Shown here one piece after another: positions 44,836 through 56,999 of a DNA stretch of 64,000 nucleotides. The stretch comes from Anadara kagoshimensis (taxonomy: Eukaryota; Mollusca; Bivalvia; Arcoida; Arcidae). The stretch lies in NCBI GenBank assembly GCA_021292105.1, contig CM037869.1, forward strand, positions 8,404,704 to 8,468,703, in the 5' to 3' direction. Within the stretch, counting starts at the first letter, position 1. Each line of letters starts with the position of its first letter. The notes under the pieces are model-generated. The model was not told the origin of the DNA and did not search any database. It worked only from the letters and a program-made list of their open reading frames with translations. A program made the position numbers and the translations under genes.

Positions 44836-45925
44836 TTAAAATCATAAGTCCATGTAAATTTATTTAACATTTACTATTATACCAAAAACAATAATTATTT
44901 CCACGTTGTGTTTTCAAAGTGCTTCTAATTATTAATTTAATTAATTTTAATCCAATTATGTTAATTTCTTGTTAACTCGTGTTGCGCAAGGAGAAGTCTT
45001 ATCTACATAGTCCAAAACCGCACACACAAAACTCTCGGATTCCTCTTTTTATACTCAGATAAGTTAATACATATTCATGATTCCAGGTGTTTCATATCAC
45101 TTTAATTTCCAACAGTATGTTTGTAAATATTTATCATGATGAGGCATATGGAAGGGAACTTTGTTACAAGTCTGCAAAATATAAATAAGATTTAAATAAA
45201 CTTATAGTAGCTAATCCTAATTACTAAATGGAATTCTAGACATTAATCAATCGGTCATTGAGTTATTTAAGAATATGCTAATTGCAGCAGCTAAACTGCA
45301 GAATGCACGATTGAGTGAGGTTATACATGTTTGTTATGTCTGCTAATACATAGCCTTGGCCATGAATACTAGCTAGTATGTAATTGAAAATTAAATTAAT
45401 ATCAGGAATACTTTGATCAGTCATTCACTATTTGAGTAATTGTTGGAAACCAGTTTGAGTAAATACATTAATTACCGTGTTTACAGATTTAGATAGTAGA
45501 CTTTGAAAATACTGATATTGACAAACAATGTTATCATTAAGATGCATGATACAATCTTGGAGAATGAGAACCTTTGGTAATAATAATATAAATAACACTG
45601 TGTTATCTATTACAATTATTTTTTTTATTTAAAAAAGTAATAATAATATAAATAATAAATAAATAAATATTAAAAAACATATTTTGCCTTGGGTCTTCAG
45701 AAAATGACGTTTTTAAATTTGTAATGATCAAGTAAGCATAGTAAAATCACGTGATACATGAAAACTTTCAGTTGTACTTTCAAATTTGGGAGACCAAAAA
45801 CACTAAGATATGGAAACATTTTTCAAATTATTTAATTCTTTACGAACTGGGGATTTCCCCGAGTATATCGCAAACTCAATTGGCAATACAAACATGTTGT
45901 TGTGTATTTTTATCTGAATTTGCTG
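44836..45925. other. No gene seen
   Basis: Several AT-rich blocks (AATAATATAAATAA repeats at 45585-45670). No coding signal beyond chance frames. Confidence 0.4.
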
Positions 45926-45929
45926 CTAG

Positions 45930-46150
45930 TTAAAATTTGAAATTCTTAAAAAAAAAACTTGGGTACACACTCTCATGCAAAGCATTTACTCAGCTAGATT
46001 GGGTAAAATATATTTTAGTTCTTTGGGCATCTCTTTAACATAAAAAACAACTGATTTCACTATTTTGGTCAAAGCACCACTGATGAGGAAATGTATCCAA
46101 AAACGGCCGTCTAGTACTGTAAATTTCAAACTGATATGAAAATGTAATGA
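45930..46150. repeat. Third copy of the 2.0-2.5 kb repeat
   Basis: Shares GCTGCTAGTTAAAATTT, GGGTAAAATATATTTTAGTT, GTCAAAGCACCACTGATGAG and CGTCTAGTACTGTAAA with 2035-2530. Confidence 0.65.
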
Positions 46151-47330
46151 CGTTTAAATATTACAAAAACACATTTTGTCAAATGTTTGCGAGCCAGTTA
46201 ATAGATATTTCCAAATTAATTGTTTAGGTATGAACTTAAATGCATATTTGTGTTGTAGTAAATGTCTGAAATACTTGCAAGCTGAATATCTACAGCTGAG
46301 TTTTATATATTTCATGATGTAGAAAATAAGGTATTGGAAGAACAAAGTTGGAGTGTGTTGCGTTTCAGGGAAACGAAATGTAGTTGATAATGAAAATACA
46401 TTGATGCACTCTCTAGAAAGAGCTTTACTATTACAAGAAGAGTATTCGGAAGCCAAATTTAATTTATGTTGCAACTACAAACGAGAGTTCTAAGAAACTC
46501 TAAACACAGTTTCAGTTGAAACTGTTGTGTTTTATCTACGAACATAGTCACTGTAACAACATCAATTCTGTCGAGTGAAATGTTTAAGACAGACATCTGA
46601 AGAAACTAGGTAGTAAAAGTACATATGTAGTAGATCATAAACAGATTGCAAAATAAATTTCCTCTTTACAACAGAAATAGGCTTAAGAAATTCGGTATAT
46701 CAGCTGTGGTTCTGATGAAAATATTTTCATCGTCACTAAAACTGAATTGACTTGAACAAATTCCTTAACACCCATGGGTGTTGTAATGGATTTCCAAGAG
46801 TCCACACCAGCGAATTTTATTTGCAACAAAGTTTTTGTCGTATTCGTTTGTAGCTGTTTGCCTTTACAAGTCTTTCATAATTGAATTTGTTTCGTCTCTT
46901 ATATTTGCTTTTGAATATCCTCGCTCTGCAACCAATGTTTAGAGGTTGCATTTGATGGTCGACAAAAGTGTTATAACTTGCAGAAATTCTTGCTTTAACG
47001 AATCTCGTTTCTGTCCGAGATCAGTGAAAACTTTTCCAGCCATAGCATCCATACATGTCGGTATAGCCGACTTGTACAGTTCACTTACATCTGTGCGGTT
47101 GGTTGCTCTCGTTAAGTATCTCAGCAGTTTCTCATATTGGAATGACACCTTTAACGAGCAGTTTCTGTGTGTTGGAAATGTGTAAATCTCTCTCTGAAAT
47201 ATTATTAAAGAGAAAGATAACAAATCCATAATATATATTTACAATTGTTTATATCAAAGTCAAACTTATTTACATAAAATTTCTAGTAAAACATGAAACT
47301 ATAATTCTTTATATTGTAGTATTTAAATGT
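46150..47330. other. Unassigned; possible coding scrap on minus at 46939-47190
   Basis: The minus frame 46939-47229 has protein-like composition (YLTRATNRTDVSELYKSAIP, CMDAMAGKVFTDLGQKRDSL) but I recognise no family. The rest is AT-rich without signal. Confidence 0.3.
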
Positions 47331-47337
47331 TATTGGC

Positions 47338-47505
47338 GAAAAACTTGATAACGGCTTAATTTGGAGCGCCGACCAACATGTATGGCAGCTATCAACAACA
47401 TACAACCAATCAACATCAAAGCACAGAAATTACAAATTAACAAAAAGTTTCAAGTAAATGCACATGACCCTGGGAACAGAGGTCAAGTGCCAACAAAATG
47501 TTTAT
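47338..47505. repeat. Fragment shared with the DIRS-flanking repeat at 41.1 kb
   Basis: ACGGCTTAATTTGGAGCGCC, GACCAACATGTATGGCAGCT and GACCCTGGGAACAGAGGTCA match 41133-41255. Confidence 0.65.
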
Positions 47506-47733
47506 TACAAAAAGTATAAATTTTTGCAAATCTCCTTCAATTTGAGAATTTGACTTGTCTCTCAAAAGTACAAAAATCCTTACTTTTCTATCAATTTTTG
47601 ACAATGTCGCTATTTTCCTAGTGTTTCATGCATGTTTCGTCTACAATGGCATAATCATTGCTAAAAACGTTCTGATGTTAAAATGCAGTGTATTTATATT
47701 GCTGTATTAATTATACCACACAAATCAGTCTTT

Positions 47734-48126
47734 GATTAAATTTAATCTGATGTGGTCTTAAGCAGAATGAATTTTGTTTTTGAATTTGACCAATAACACA
47801 TTGCCTCAACATTAATAAAATTAATACTCTCAAGATAATTTTCTATCGTACAGCATAACACCTGATCAAAATTTCCTTGATTAAATTTAATCCCAACATA
47901 ACCACAACTCGATGCATATTGTAGTAAGTAAAATCATCTAAGATTAAATTTAATCCATATCTTGTTAACAGTTTACGAAGATTAAATTTAATCCATGTCT
48001 TGTTGACAATTTACAAAGATTAAATTTAATCCACACAGGCACTCCAGATGGGATCGCCAGATTACCTACACCTTAAAATAAACAATACTTAACATTCAAC
48101 ACATTAGTATGATAAAATTTAATCCA
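47734..48126. repeat. Palindromic GATTAAATTTAATC repeats
   Basis: The 14-bp perfect palindrome GATTAAATTTAATC occurs at 47734, 47879, 47942, 47980 and 48018, with a GATAAAATTTAATC variant near 48111. The last three exact copies belong to a 38-bp tandem repeat (47942-48055) with CCATATCTTGTTAACAGTTT between palindromes. It lies just upstream of the Penelope-like RT copy. Confidence 0.85.
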
Positions 48127-48174
48127 ACATGCACATCCGAAATCTAAGACTAAGGGAAATAAAAAAGTATAAAA

Positions 48175-49050
48175 ACATTTGATTTTTCTACACTATACAC
48201 CACAATTCCTCATTCTAAATTGAAAGAACGTCTTAAAGAAATTATTCACTTGTCTTTCTTCTACAAAAACAGTAAGCCAAGATACAAATATCTGGTGCTG
48301 AACAGGGATTCTGGTTATTTTGTCAAGCATCATACGGATTCCAAACAAAAATATACTGAAGATACCATTAACAAAATGTTGGAGTTTTTGATAGATAACA
48401 TATTTGTTGTGTTTGGTAATATAGTTTTTCAGCAAACAATCGGTATACCAATGGGTACAAACTGTGCACCATTGCTTGCTGATTTGTTTCTTTATTCTTA
48501 CGAAGCAGAATTTATGCAGAACCTTGTTAAATCTGGAGAGAAAACTGTCGCCAAATCATTCAACTCAACATACAGATACATAGATGACGTTCTGTCTCTT
48601 AACAATCCTACATTTGGAGACTATGTAAATGTCATCTATCCTAGTGAGCTTGAAATAAAAGACACGACTGATTCCTCAAGTTCTGCTTCGTATTTAGACT
48701 TATACCTGAATTATGACGCACAAGAAAGGCTACATTTGAAACTGTATGACAAACGTGATGACTTCAATTTTTCTATTGTCAACTTTCCTTTTTTATGCAG
48801 CAATATACCTGCTTCTCCTGCTTATGGTGTATTAGTTTCCCAATTAATACGCTATGGTAGAGCCTGTTCCCACTACGGGGAATTCGTACAACGAAGTAGG
48901 CTGCTTGCAAATAAATTGTTGACTCGGGGATATTGCAAGCCTAGGCTTGTCGAGGCCCTCAAAAAGTTTTATGCCCGTCATCACAGTATCGTTGGTAAGT
49001 TTGATGTCTCTGTGTCCAGGATTGCCTTGGATATATTTGACGTCTCATAG
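48175..49050 (+). pseudogene. Penelope-like reverse transcriptase, 5'-truncated
   Basis: Open for ~290 codons but starting inside RT: TFDFSTLYTTIPHSKLK (motif A region), VFQQTIGIPMGTNCAPLLAD (motif B), YRYIDDVLSLNN (catalytic DD), LEIKDTT...SASYLDLYL (the YLDL of motif D/E), KLYDKRDDFNFSIVNFPFLC, ISQLIRYGRACSHYGEF-like tail, then FYARHHSIVGKFDVSVSRIA to the stop. The arrangement resembles Penelope-like RTs; no GIY-YIG endonuclease follows. The true N-terminus is missing: an upstream stop lies at 48160. Class assignment is by pattern; the copy is likely dead though its frame is intact. Confidence 0.75.
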
Positions 49051-49249
49051 TTCCATGTTCCTTTCACACAATTTTGATTACACACGTGACAGGTGTAGCT
49101 AGCTAAACAGGAGGTGCTTACCCTTCCGGAGCACCCGGCCTCACTTCCCTGGTGGAAGTTCACGTGTCTAACCTAACTTGTCAGTTCCAAAGTTTTTACT
49201 TTGCTTCTGGATTGTGATTCGGAAATGGATAAGTATGTTTGTTTTTGAT
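49051..49249 (+). repeat. Penelope-like 3' UTR, reference copy
   Basis: A 199-bp segment from the stop to GTTTGTTTTTGATT with GTAGCTAGCTAAACAGGAGG, CCGGAGCACCCGGCCTCACT, GTTCACGTG and TTTTTACTTTGCTTCTGGAT. The same segment is found at least seven more times in the window. No poly(A) tail; copies end at the same TTTTTGAT word, so 3' ends are precise. Confidence 0.8.
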
Positions 49250-49261
49250 TATATAAATAGA

Positions 49262-49735
49262 TATGTTTGAATTTGGCGCACTATGCCATATGAACTAGAA
49301 ATGCTTTCATCTTGTTGATTATGCATTTCTAGGTCACCGCCACATAGTGGGGGAGTGCAACCAAATTCACTACAGCCCTGCCAAAGTTTTCCACCAAATA
49401 AAAATTATGAGGGGGGAGGATATACAGACCCTCTGTAATATGAAAATGCTCTAATGCCCCCTGCAAAGTGTTTAAGAATAAAGCATAGTGAAAATCCGCA
49501 GTTATGCGCTGCAGCAGTTTTAACTTTAACTTGATCTGTGTGAATTGCAATCCACTGTAACCCTGTCACCATAACTTAAGACCAAACCTTTCTAAGCCCA
49601 AATTGGTACCTCCTGGTCTGTTTCTTGAATGAGAAAATGCGTGTTTGGTGATAGAGGAACCGACACACCATACAGCAGATAAATCTGGTATACTTAACAA
49701 CCCTGTTAGTATATATCTAACACAGTACAATGTAT
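49262..49735 (-). repeat. DIRS 3' terminal region, copy 2
   Basis: Begins GAATTTGGCGCACTATGCCA, immediately after the Penelope-like tail, with the hairpin ATGAACTAGAAATG...CATTTCTAGGTCA. It is the downstream (minus-strand 3') end of the element whose genes lie to the right. Confidence 0.5.
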
Positions 49736-50498
49736 TCACTGGATTAAATCTGCGGGTATATGTGTCAATGGACAGCGTATGTACGATTTATAGACCTGAG
49801 ATTTCCACCTGCCGGCACATTGTATAATGTCTGGGGGGTGACCAGCCATTGCAGCAGTTGTTGCCGCCCCTATTCTAAAGGAATGACATCTGAACCTTGA
49901 TAAAACGATTCCCAAGAATCTCAATGACTTCTGTAGAAAACTGATAACGGGTGAGGGGTTGGCCTCCGTAATGACAAAACAAGGGACCCTTAAAACTAGG
50001 CCGAACTAGCAACAAAGTTTGAATTTTTGTAACTGGACAGATAGATACGTTAACAGAGGGGATTATCATTGTAATTCCTGTGTTTAATTGATCAGTTTTG
50101 GAATGGCGTAAATGAAGTTTGATTGCTTTACTTGGAGCCCAGTCAGAAATGAGAACATCATGGATTGCTATGATATCGTTTTGACTGGTGCCTTTTGTCG
50201 GTGACAATTCCCCGACGCGGAGAAATCCAAAGAAAGCTAATGAAATTGCTGCACTAAAGAGCTTAGCTTCATACAAATTTGAACAGGTTTGAAGTAGCAC
50301 TGTCATTAACTTAGATAATAATTTTGCCGTGATTGGTAAACGGGCATCTGCTTTGTGCTTTGTTCTCTTAATTCCCTCTAGTAATTTTGTTACAATAAAT
50401 TTTTTTGTTATATCCAACACCCCCAACAATTTGCATTGGTTCGATATTGATGAAATATACAAACGAACTGTGTTATGGGTCAAACCTCGCATTGACAA
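49736..50498 (-). pseudogene. DIRS tyrosine recombinase
   Basis: Minus strand: GLTHNTVRLYISSISNQCKL (core-binding domain), then FFGFLRVGEL (first catalytic Arg), LHLRHSKTDQLNTG (K region), and after a frameshift CHSFRIGAATTAAMAGHPPD (H-x-x-R), IIQCAGRWKSQVYKSYIR (W and nucleophilic Tyr). All catalytic residues of a YR integrase are visible, but in two frames (break near 49900). This enzyme integrates the DIRS circle without target duplication. Confidence 0.8.
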
Positions 50499-50644
50499 TG
50501 ATGCAATGAAACTAACTACCTGGTCTAAGCGAGGTGGCCAAGAATTGGGAAAGCCCTGTTCAATCCTAAATGATGAAAATGCTGCAAGCGCAGTTGCATA
50601 TGCGTCATGCCTATTTTTTTAATATGCTGCCTCCAGAAGTCTGG

Positions 50645-51371
50645 TCACTTCAGACTGGAAATCAGGTCTAGACAATTCCAGGGGATGACATCTGGTTTGG
50701 CCCGTGCTGTCGGTGCCAAGTTGCGAAAACGTTCCCATTGCTGTCGAGAAATAGAGTCAGCAATATTATTTGAGATACCGTATATGTGTTTTGCTCTGAA
50801 TAGAATGTTCTCTTCCATTGTTAGGAGAATTAGTGGGCGCATAAGGGACATAACTCTTTGAGATTTGGAAGTTTGTTTATTAATGATGGAAACTAAAGCG
50901 AGGTTGTCTATTTGCAACAAAAGTTTTTTATTTTTGAAATATTTGCCCCACACAGTAAAAGCTAGGAAATGGGTACCAGCTCTAGGAAGGTCATATCAAG
51001 GAATATATCTGTTTCAGATGTTTTCCATACTTCTGGCCACATCCCAACTGGGGGGAACCCGCACTAACCGTGAAACGCTGGAGAAAGTTATTGGACAACC
51101 AAATGCTTTCTGGAAAGCAGGACACTCCATTGTATTTGTCCAAACATTGAAGCCATGTGACTAAATCTAATTTGATTTCTTTTGTAATCCGAATAAAATG
51201 ATAATGCCTGATTGCTCTACAGACAAAATTTAGGGACCCAATTAACGACTGGAGTTCACGAAGGGTTATTTTGTTCTTGTTAGACACATGGTTAAGGAGG
51301 GCCTTTAATTGAGTGAGCTTTTCAGGTGGTACACGAACCAACATGTTTCCAAATCCAAAAATGTCAAACAC
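50645..51371 (-). pseudogene. DIRS RNase H domain
   Basis: Minus strand: GFGNMLVRVPPEKLTQLKAL, ITLRELQSLIGSLNFVCRAI, then in another frame LLLQIDNLALVSIINKQTSK, ILFRAKHIYGISNNIADSIS, WERFRNLAP. This is the connection/RNase H part of DIRS RTs (IDN..LV..IN..TS, HI.G..N.IADS.SR). Frameshift near 50960-50990. Confidence 0.75.
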
Positions 51372-51379
51372 TTTTTAGG

Positions 51380-51960
51380 GCCTGTGGTTTCTTCCTCTTT
51401 AATTGGGACCCCCCAATTTATTACAAATTGATCTAAAAGATGACATTAAGATTTTGCAACCCTCATACGACTAGGAATAAAAAATAAAGTCATCAAGGTA
51501 GTGAGACAAGATAGTACTTTCAGAATCAAATGTTACCGCCCATTCAAAGAACTATGAAAACTTCTCGAACAGTTGACATGAGACGGAACACCCCATTGCT
51601 AAGCAGTTATCAATATAGAACTGATTATCAAATTTTACTCCCATCAGGTCAAAATCACCTGGGTATATTGGTAAAAGTCGAAAGGCATTTTTTAAGTCCA
51701 TTTTAGCTAAGTAGGTTCCTGGACCCATTTCTGACATTTTGTCAACAACTTGATCAAATAAAGTACATTGAACTGTGGAATACGCTGGGTCAATATAATC
51801 ATTTATGCCATGGGAAATGGGGTAAGACAAATGAGTTATAAGCCTCCATCCCCATCTGACTTGGGAACAACGCCAATGGGGGAAACTTGTAGATGAGAAA
51901 TTGGTTTGTTTTTAAATGGGCCACACATTCGTCCTTCTAACATTTCAGTATTGATTTTTT
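51380..51960 (-). pseudogene. DIRS reverse transcriptase
   Basis: Minus strand: EGRMCGPFKNKPISHLQVSP, IGVVPKSDGDGGL, frameshift, LSYPISHGINDYIDPAYSTV, YLAKMDLKNAFRLLPIYPGD (motif A Asp), FYIDNCLAMGCSVSCQLFEK (motif B), and HYLDDFIFYS (catalytic DD) after a further break at about 51550. This is the DIRS order, immediately before RNase H and the YR gene. Confidence 0.8.
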
Positions 51961-52139
51961 TCTAACTTCATCAGTATGTTGCCGAGCAGATAACAAGTTT
52001 TCACTATAACGGCTAATACGAGGACCAATATAATGTAATCTAAAACCACTAGAAAAACCCCTCAATAATTCATCTGCTTCAGTTTTTATTGGGTAATGCA
52101 TCATTAATTTTTCAAGCTCGGAAATTTTGATTGGAGATT

Positions 52140-52850
52140 GCCCTGGGGCCCAAATATCTAGTTGCTGGCTGCCTGGTAGTGCGGCTTTGGATGGGCTGTC
52201 GCTGAGCCGCATTGGCTGTGTGTGGGGAATTGAACCGCAGGCGAAAGAATTGCAAGTTGGAACGAAAAGGCATTTTAGTTATCCCACATGACTGCATAGA
52301 GTGCAAACCACCGCACCTAAGACAAATGTGTTGGTATTGACACGGGTTTCTGATACAGGCACCCTGAAAGTTAAAACCATAACACTTGTTATAATTGGTG
52401 TTTGATTCGGATGTAGAGGGTGTCAGTGGTTGACTGCTGACCATGTAAAACAGCCACAACTCATTGTCAACCACTGCCCAAGAGCTAGCTGGGTCTAGGC
52501 TTGTTCTGAGCCTGTACTGTTCATCATAATTTTTAAAACCAAGCCCGGGATACCTGGATGCCCAAAGTCAAACTGTGGACATGTATTTTAGAAGTTCGGA
52601 GGCCTTATGTGGATGGGCAGATATATAAATACTCATAAAATTATAAATGCATCTGTCCACTTTTCGATGGTATTGATTTTTGTGGATACCTTTTCTTTTG
52701 TCACCAGTTCCCCATTATGAATAAAGATGTTTTGCTCTCTGGTAAAAGTAATACAGGAGTTTTCCAACATCGAGGACATCAATATACTGGCCACTGATAA
52801 TTTTTTTGTTTAATTGATGGGGAAATATTGTTCCCTAATGAATCTGTTAC
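52140..52850 (-). pseudogene. DIRS gag (ORF1)
   Basis: Minus strand: KIISGQYIDVLDV near 52780, ISAHPHKASELLKYMSTV near 52600, then frame 52112-52474 with NYNKCYGFNFQGACIRNPCQ, QHICLRCGGLHSMQSCG (two Cys-rich knuckles) and a basic tail. Same layout as the 41.4-42.0 kb copy. Several frameshifts. Confidence 0.7.
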
Positions 52851-53560
52851 ACTAGGGAGAGGTGTCGTTATGGAATCTCCAGATGTAATTGGAGGGGGTG
52901 TACTATGTATCAAGCCCTGGCCAGAAGGGGTAGAATCAATACTCAAATTGCTGTGCAGTATTTGTTGTTCTGTACCTGGTGGACAACTTGATGATGATGG
53001 CGGCTCTGGTATCGTGGCCTCTTTCCTTGTGGTTTCTTCCTCCCTGTTTGTGACCGCATAAGGTCTTGTTGATTTTCTTTGCGATTTCCTTCCTTTTAGC
53101 TAGCTTATAACTTTTTCTTCCCTCGGGATATAGAAATTCAATATGAAAATAAACAAATTATCAATTAACTACTTTATAAATAATTATAGTTTATTTATAA
53201 TCATTATTTTTGTATTATAATTATATATATATAGATCTATATTAAAAAAGAATTATTATATATTTAATGCCAAATAATGTTTTCTCTTTTTTTTATTGTT
53301 TGAAGTACTTATTAAATTTATTTATTTATTTGCAATTGTTATTCATTACTTAAGCATTTACTTTGAATTATGACCAGACACAAAGATGACCACATGGAGC
53401 ATCTAAGAACAAAGAAAATATTGAAAATAAAATCCAGCTGCATCAAGCTTTTTGACACAAAAAATATTAGATCAAAATGTGGCATCTGTAAAATATATCA
53501 CTTAATAGATACAAAATCTATTATTTTAAATCAGATGTGTGAAAATATAAAAGATATCCA
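52851..53560. other. DIRS 5' flank and AT-rich DNA
   Basis: No gene recognised. CATATGGCATAG at 53568-53579 is the inverse of CTATGCCATATG in the DIRS 3' end (49282-49293) and could mark its 5' inverted terminal repeat. The plus frame 52828-53061 is a chance shadow of gag-proximal sequence. Confidence 0.35.
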
Positions 53561-53574
53561 TTTTTAGCATATGG

Positions 53575-54080
53575 CATAGCGTAGCGTGTGTATGTGCGTG
53601 CGTGCGTGCGTGTGTGCGTCGTTAACACCTATTTTCGACTTCTCCTCTGAAACTACTGGACAGTTTTTAATGAAACTTTGTCAGAAGTATATATGGGCCG
53701 GTGCAATTCAGATTTGTTTGTGGCGTTGCTATGGCTACCATAACTAGGTCAAGTTGACCTACGGGTGCCAGAATCTTAAAAAATCTTCTTCTCCGAAAGT
53801 ACTGATTGGAGAAAAAATCTGATGTGATATTTGGCTTCTCTAGGGTCTTAAGCCTTTAGTTTATTCATTTTGTGAAATTCCGATAAAAAATAGGTTACGC
53901 GTTTTTGCGTTAAATTTTGAAAAAATCGTTAAATAGCTTCAAATTGTTATAACTTGACTATTTGACCAGATAATGACATGGGGTTTTCAGTTTTGACATC
54001 TTCTTTTTAGTATCTTCAAAATAATGTCAAGGTCAATTGTGAAGGTCGTAACCTAATTTTTTTTTACCTCTGATTAAAAT
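53575..54080. repeat. Leader of the 142-bp array element
   Basis: GTGCGTGCGTGCGTGCGTG microsatellite followed by ATTTTCGACTTCTCCTCTGA, GCGTTGCTATGGCTACC (X-box-like) and non-coding DNA, before the array. Confidence 0.5.
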
Positions 54081-55320
54081 AATTATTTCGAAAACCATAA
54101 ACTTATAATTATTTCGAAAACCATAAACTTTTTGTATAGGCATGTATATTAGAATGTTGTAGGTATCGATACAACGATCATTTTGATGTATAGAAAAGTC
54201 ATTGGTTCAAAGGTCACAGATGCAAAACAATACTGAAATGTTTAATTATCTCGAAAACTATAAACATGTATATTAGAATGCTGTAGGCATTGATACAACG
54301 ATCACTTTGATGTATAGTAAAAGGTCATGGGTTCAAAGGCCAAGGTCACAGATGTGAAACAATAATGAAATGGTTAGTTATCTCAAAATCTATAAACTTT
54401 TAGTATAGGCATGTATATTAGAATGATGTAGGTATTGATACAGCGATCATTTTGATGTATAGAAAATGGTCATGGGTTCGAAGGTTAAGGTCACAGATGC
54501 AAAACAATACCGCAATGGTTAATTATCTCCAAAACTATAAACTTTTTGTATAGGCGTGTATGAGGTATTGATACAACGATTATTTTGATGTATAGAAAAA
54601 GGTTATGGGTTCAAAGGTCAAGGTCACAGATGCAAAACAATACTGAAATGGCAAATTATCTTGAAAACTATAAACCTTTTGTATAGACATGTATATTAGT
54701 ATGTTGTAGGTATTAGTACAACGATCATTTTGATGTATAGAAAAAGGTCATGGGTTCAGGTGTGAAACAATACTGAAATGTTTAATTATTTCGAAAACTA
54801 TAAACTTTTTGTATAGGCTTGTATAATAGAATGTTGTAGGTATTGATACAACAATCATTTTGATGTATAGAAAAAGGTCATTGGTTGAAAGGTCAAGGTC
54901 ACAGATGCAAAACAATACCGAAATGTTTTATTACCTCGAAAACTATAAACTTTTTGTATGGGTATGTATAATAGAATGTTGTAGGTATTGATACAACAAT
55001 CATTTTGATGTATAGAAAAAGGTTATTGGTTTAAAGGTCACATATGCAAAACAATACCGAAATGTTTTATTATCTAGAAAACTATAATTTTTTTGTATAG
55101 GCATGTATATTAGAATGTTGAAGGTATCGATACAACGATCATTTTGATGTATAGATAAAGGTCATGGGTTCAAAGGTCAAGGTCACAGATGTGAAACAAT
55201 ACTGAAATGGTTAATTATCTTGAAAACTTAACTTTTTGTATAGGCATGTATATTAGAATGTTGTAGGTATTGATACAATGATCATTTTGATGTAAAGAAA
55301 AAAGTCATTGGGGTTTAGTA
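54080..55320. repeat. ~142-bp tandem array, block 1
   Basis: About nine units of: TCGAAAACTATAAACTTTTT, GTATAGGCATGTATATTAGA, ATGTTGTAGGTATTGATACA, ACGATCATTTTGATGTATAG, GGTCATGGGTTCAAAGGTCA, AGGTCACAGATGCAAAACAA, TACTGAAATGGTTAATTATC. Many units contain AGGTCAAGGTCA. No ORF. Confidence 0.9.
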
Positions 55321-55990
55321 TTTATGTTTTCTTTAAATCTATCAACTAGCCATTAGTTATCAGGTGAGCGTCTTATCAGGACCTCTTGTTATAAAACTGA
55401 TAAACAAATGTGCTTACCACTTAGACAATGGCTGCTGGAACAAGGGGCAGATAATTAGCAGCATCTTCAGAGATGACAGGCAAAGGGGAGATAAGACTGA
55501 CAGGATCAGTGAATTTCCTGACAAATAAGCACAACAGAGTTATCTCTCCTCAAATAACTGCAACTATTCTCTAGCAATAGTTGCTAATATTTACTTTAGG
55601 GACTGTTAAATTATTAAAGTTCCCAGGTCTACCATATTTTAGCTCACCCGAGCCATAGTCTCAGATGAACTATTGCCATCTATCTCCGTCCGTTTTGTGT
55701 AAACGTTTCACATTTTATTCAACAACTCCAAAACTACAAAGCCAAATAAAATATTTGGCAGTAATGATGGGTAGGTGAGGGGCTTCAGATTTGCACAAAT
55801 GAAAGGATTTTGTCCCCTTGGGCCTCATAGATGGGAAACTTTAAAAATCATCTCCTCTGATAGTAACAAGAGATATAGTTTTGATAGTTTATCTTAAACA
55901 TACTTAGGGCACCTAGTTTCAGATTTGCACACATCGTAACTCTAGGGGCCAAAATGAGGAAATGGCAAGGTACTTAAGGGGGAAATTGTT
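55321..55990. repeat. Spacer with element ends
   Basis: Ends of a repeat (TCAGGTGAGCGTCTTATCAG, GACCTCTTGTT) at 55360-55391, unique DNA, then a start-like AGCTCACCCGAGCCATAGTC at 55641 and AACAACTCCAAAACTACAAA. Confidence 0.5.
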
Positions 55991-56760
55991 TTAATTAATG
56001 TATTAGTCAAAATATATCTTGAAAACTATAAACTTTCTGTATAGAATCTTGTAGGTATTTGCACAACGATCGCTTTTATATATGAATCAAGGTTGGTTTC
56101 AAAGGTCAAGGTCATAGATGCGAACAAATACTGAAATGGTAAATTATCTCAAAAACTATCAACTTTTGTATAAGCATATATATTGGAATATTGTAGGCAT
56201 TGGCCCCACAGCATTTTGAGACATGAATGAATGTCATAAGTTCAAAGGTCAAGGTCACAGATGCAAATAAATACCGAAATGGTTAATAGTCTCAAAAACT
56301 ATAAACTTTTTGTATAGGAATATATATTGGAATATTGTAGGCATTTGCACAACTATCATTTTGATGTATGAATGAAGGTTATAGGTTCAAAGGTCAAAGT
56401 CATAGATGAAAACGAATACTGAAATAGTTAATTATCTTAAAAACTATCAACTTTTTGTATAGGCTTATATTTTGGAATATTGTAGGCATTGGCCGCACAT
56501 CATTTTTATACATGAATGATATTTAAAGATCAAGGTCACAGATGCAAACGGATACTGAAATGGTTATTTACCTAAAAAACTATAACTTTTTGTAAAGACA
56601 TGTATGTAATAGGCATTTGCACAACGATCATTTTGATATATGAAAGGTCAAGGCCATAGATGCGAACGAATACTTAAATATCTCAAAAAACTATAAATGT
56701 TTTGTATAGGCGTGTATATTAGAATATTGTATAAACGATCATTTTGATATATAGACGTCT
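55991..56760. repeat. ~142-bp tandem array, block 2
   Basis: About five more diverged units (TCTCAAAAACTATAAACTTT, AAAGGTCAAGGTCACAGATG). The element ends near 56980 with GATGGGCCTCTTGTT, matching the terminus at 55391. Confidence 0.8.
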
Positions 56761-56999
56761 TAGCTGTTTATAAATACTATATTGTAGCTAGACTTTAGAT
56801 GTGTTATATTTAGTATTCTTAGGACAAGTTATAATTAATTTGCAAAAATCCTTGCATATAATTGGCACTTACTGCTGAAAATTTGGACATTTTTTTAATT
56901 AATATCATTGACCATTTAACCTTACTATGAGATATGTACTCAGCCTCAGATAAGCGTTAAGGCCGATGGGCCTCTTGTTGTAATAAGGCCCTTCTTTAT

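Noticed and set aside
50329..51164. Plus-strand ORFs over the DIRS region
   Set aside because: Antisense shadows of the DIRS RT, RNase H and recombinase genes on the minus strand.
53568..53579. Firm call of a DIRS 5' inverted terminal repeat
   Set aside because: Only a 12-bp match in AT-rich DNA; kept as a hint under the DIRS finding only.
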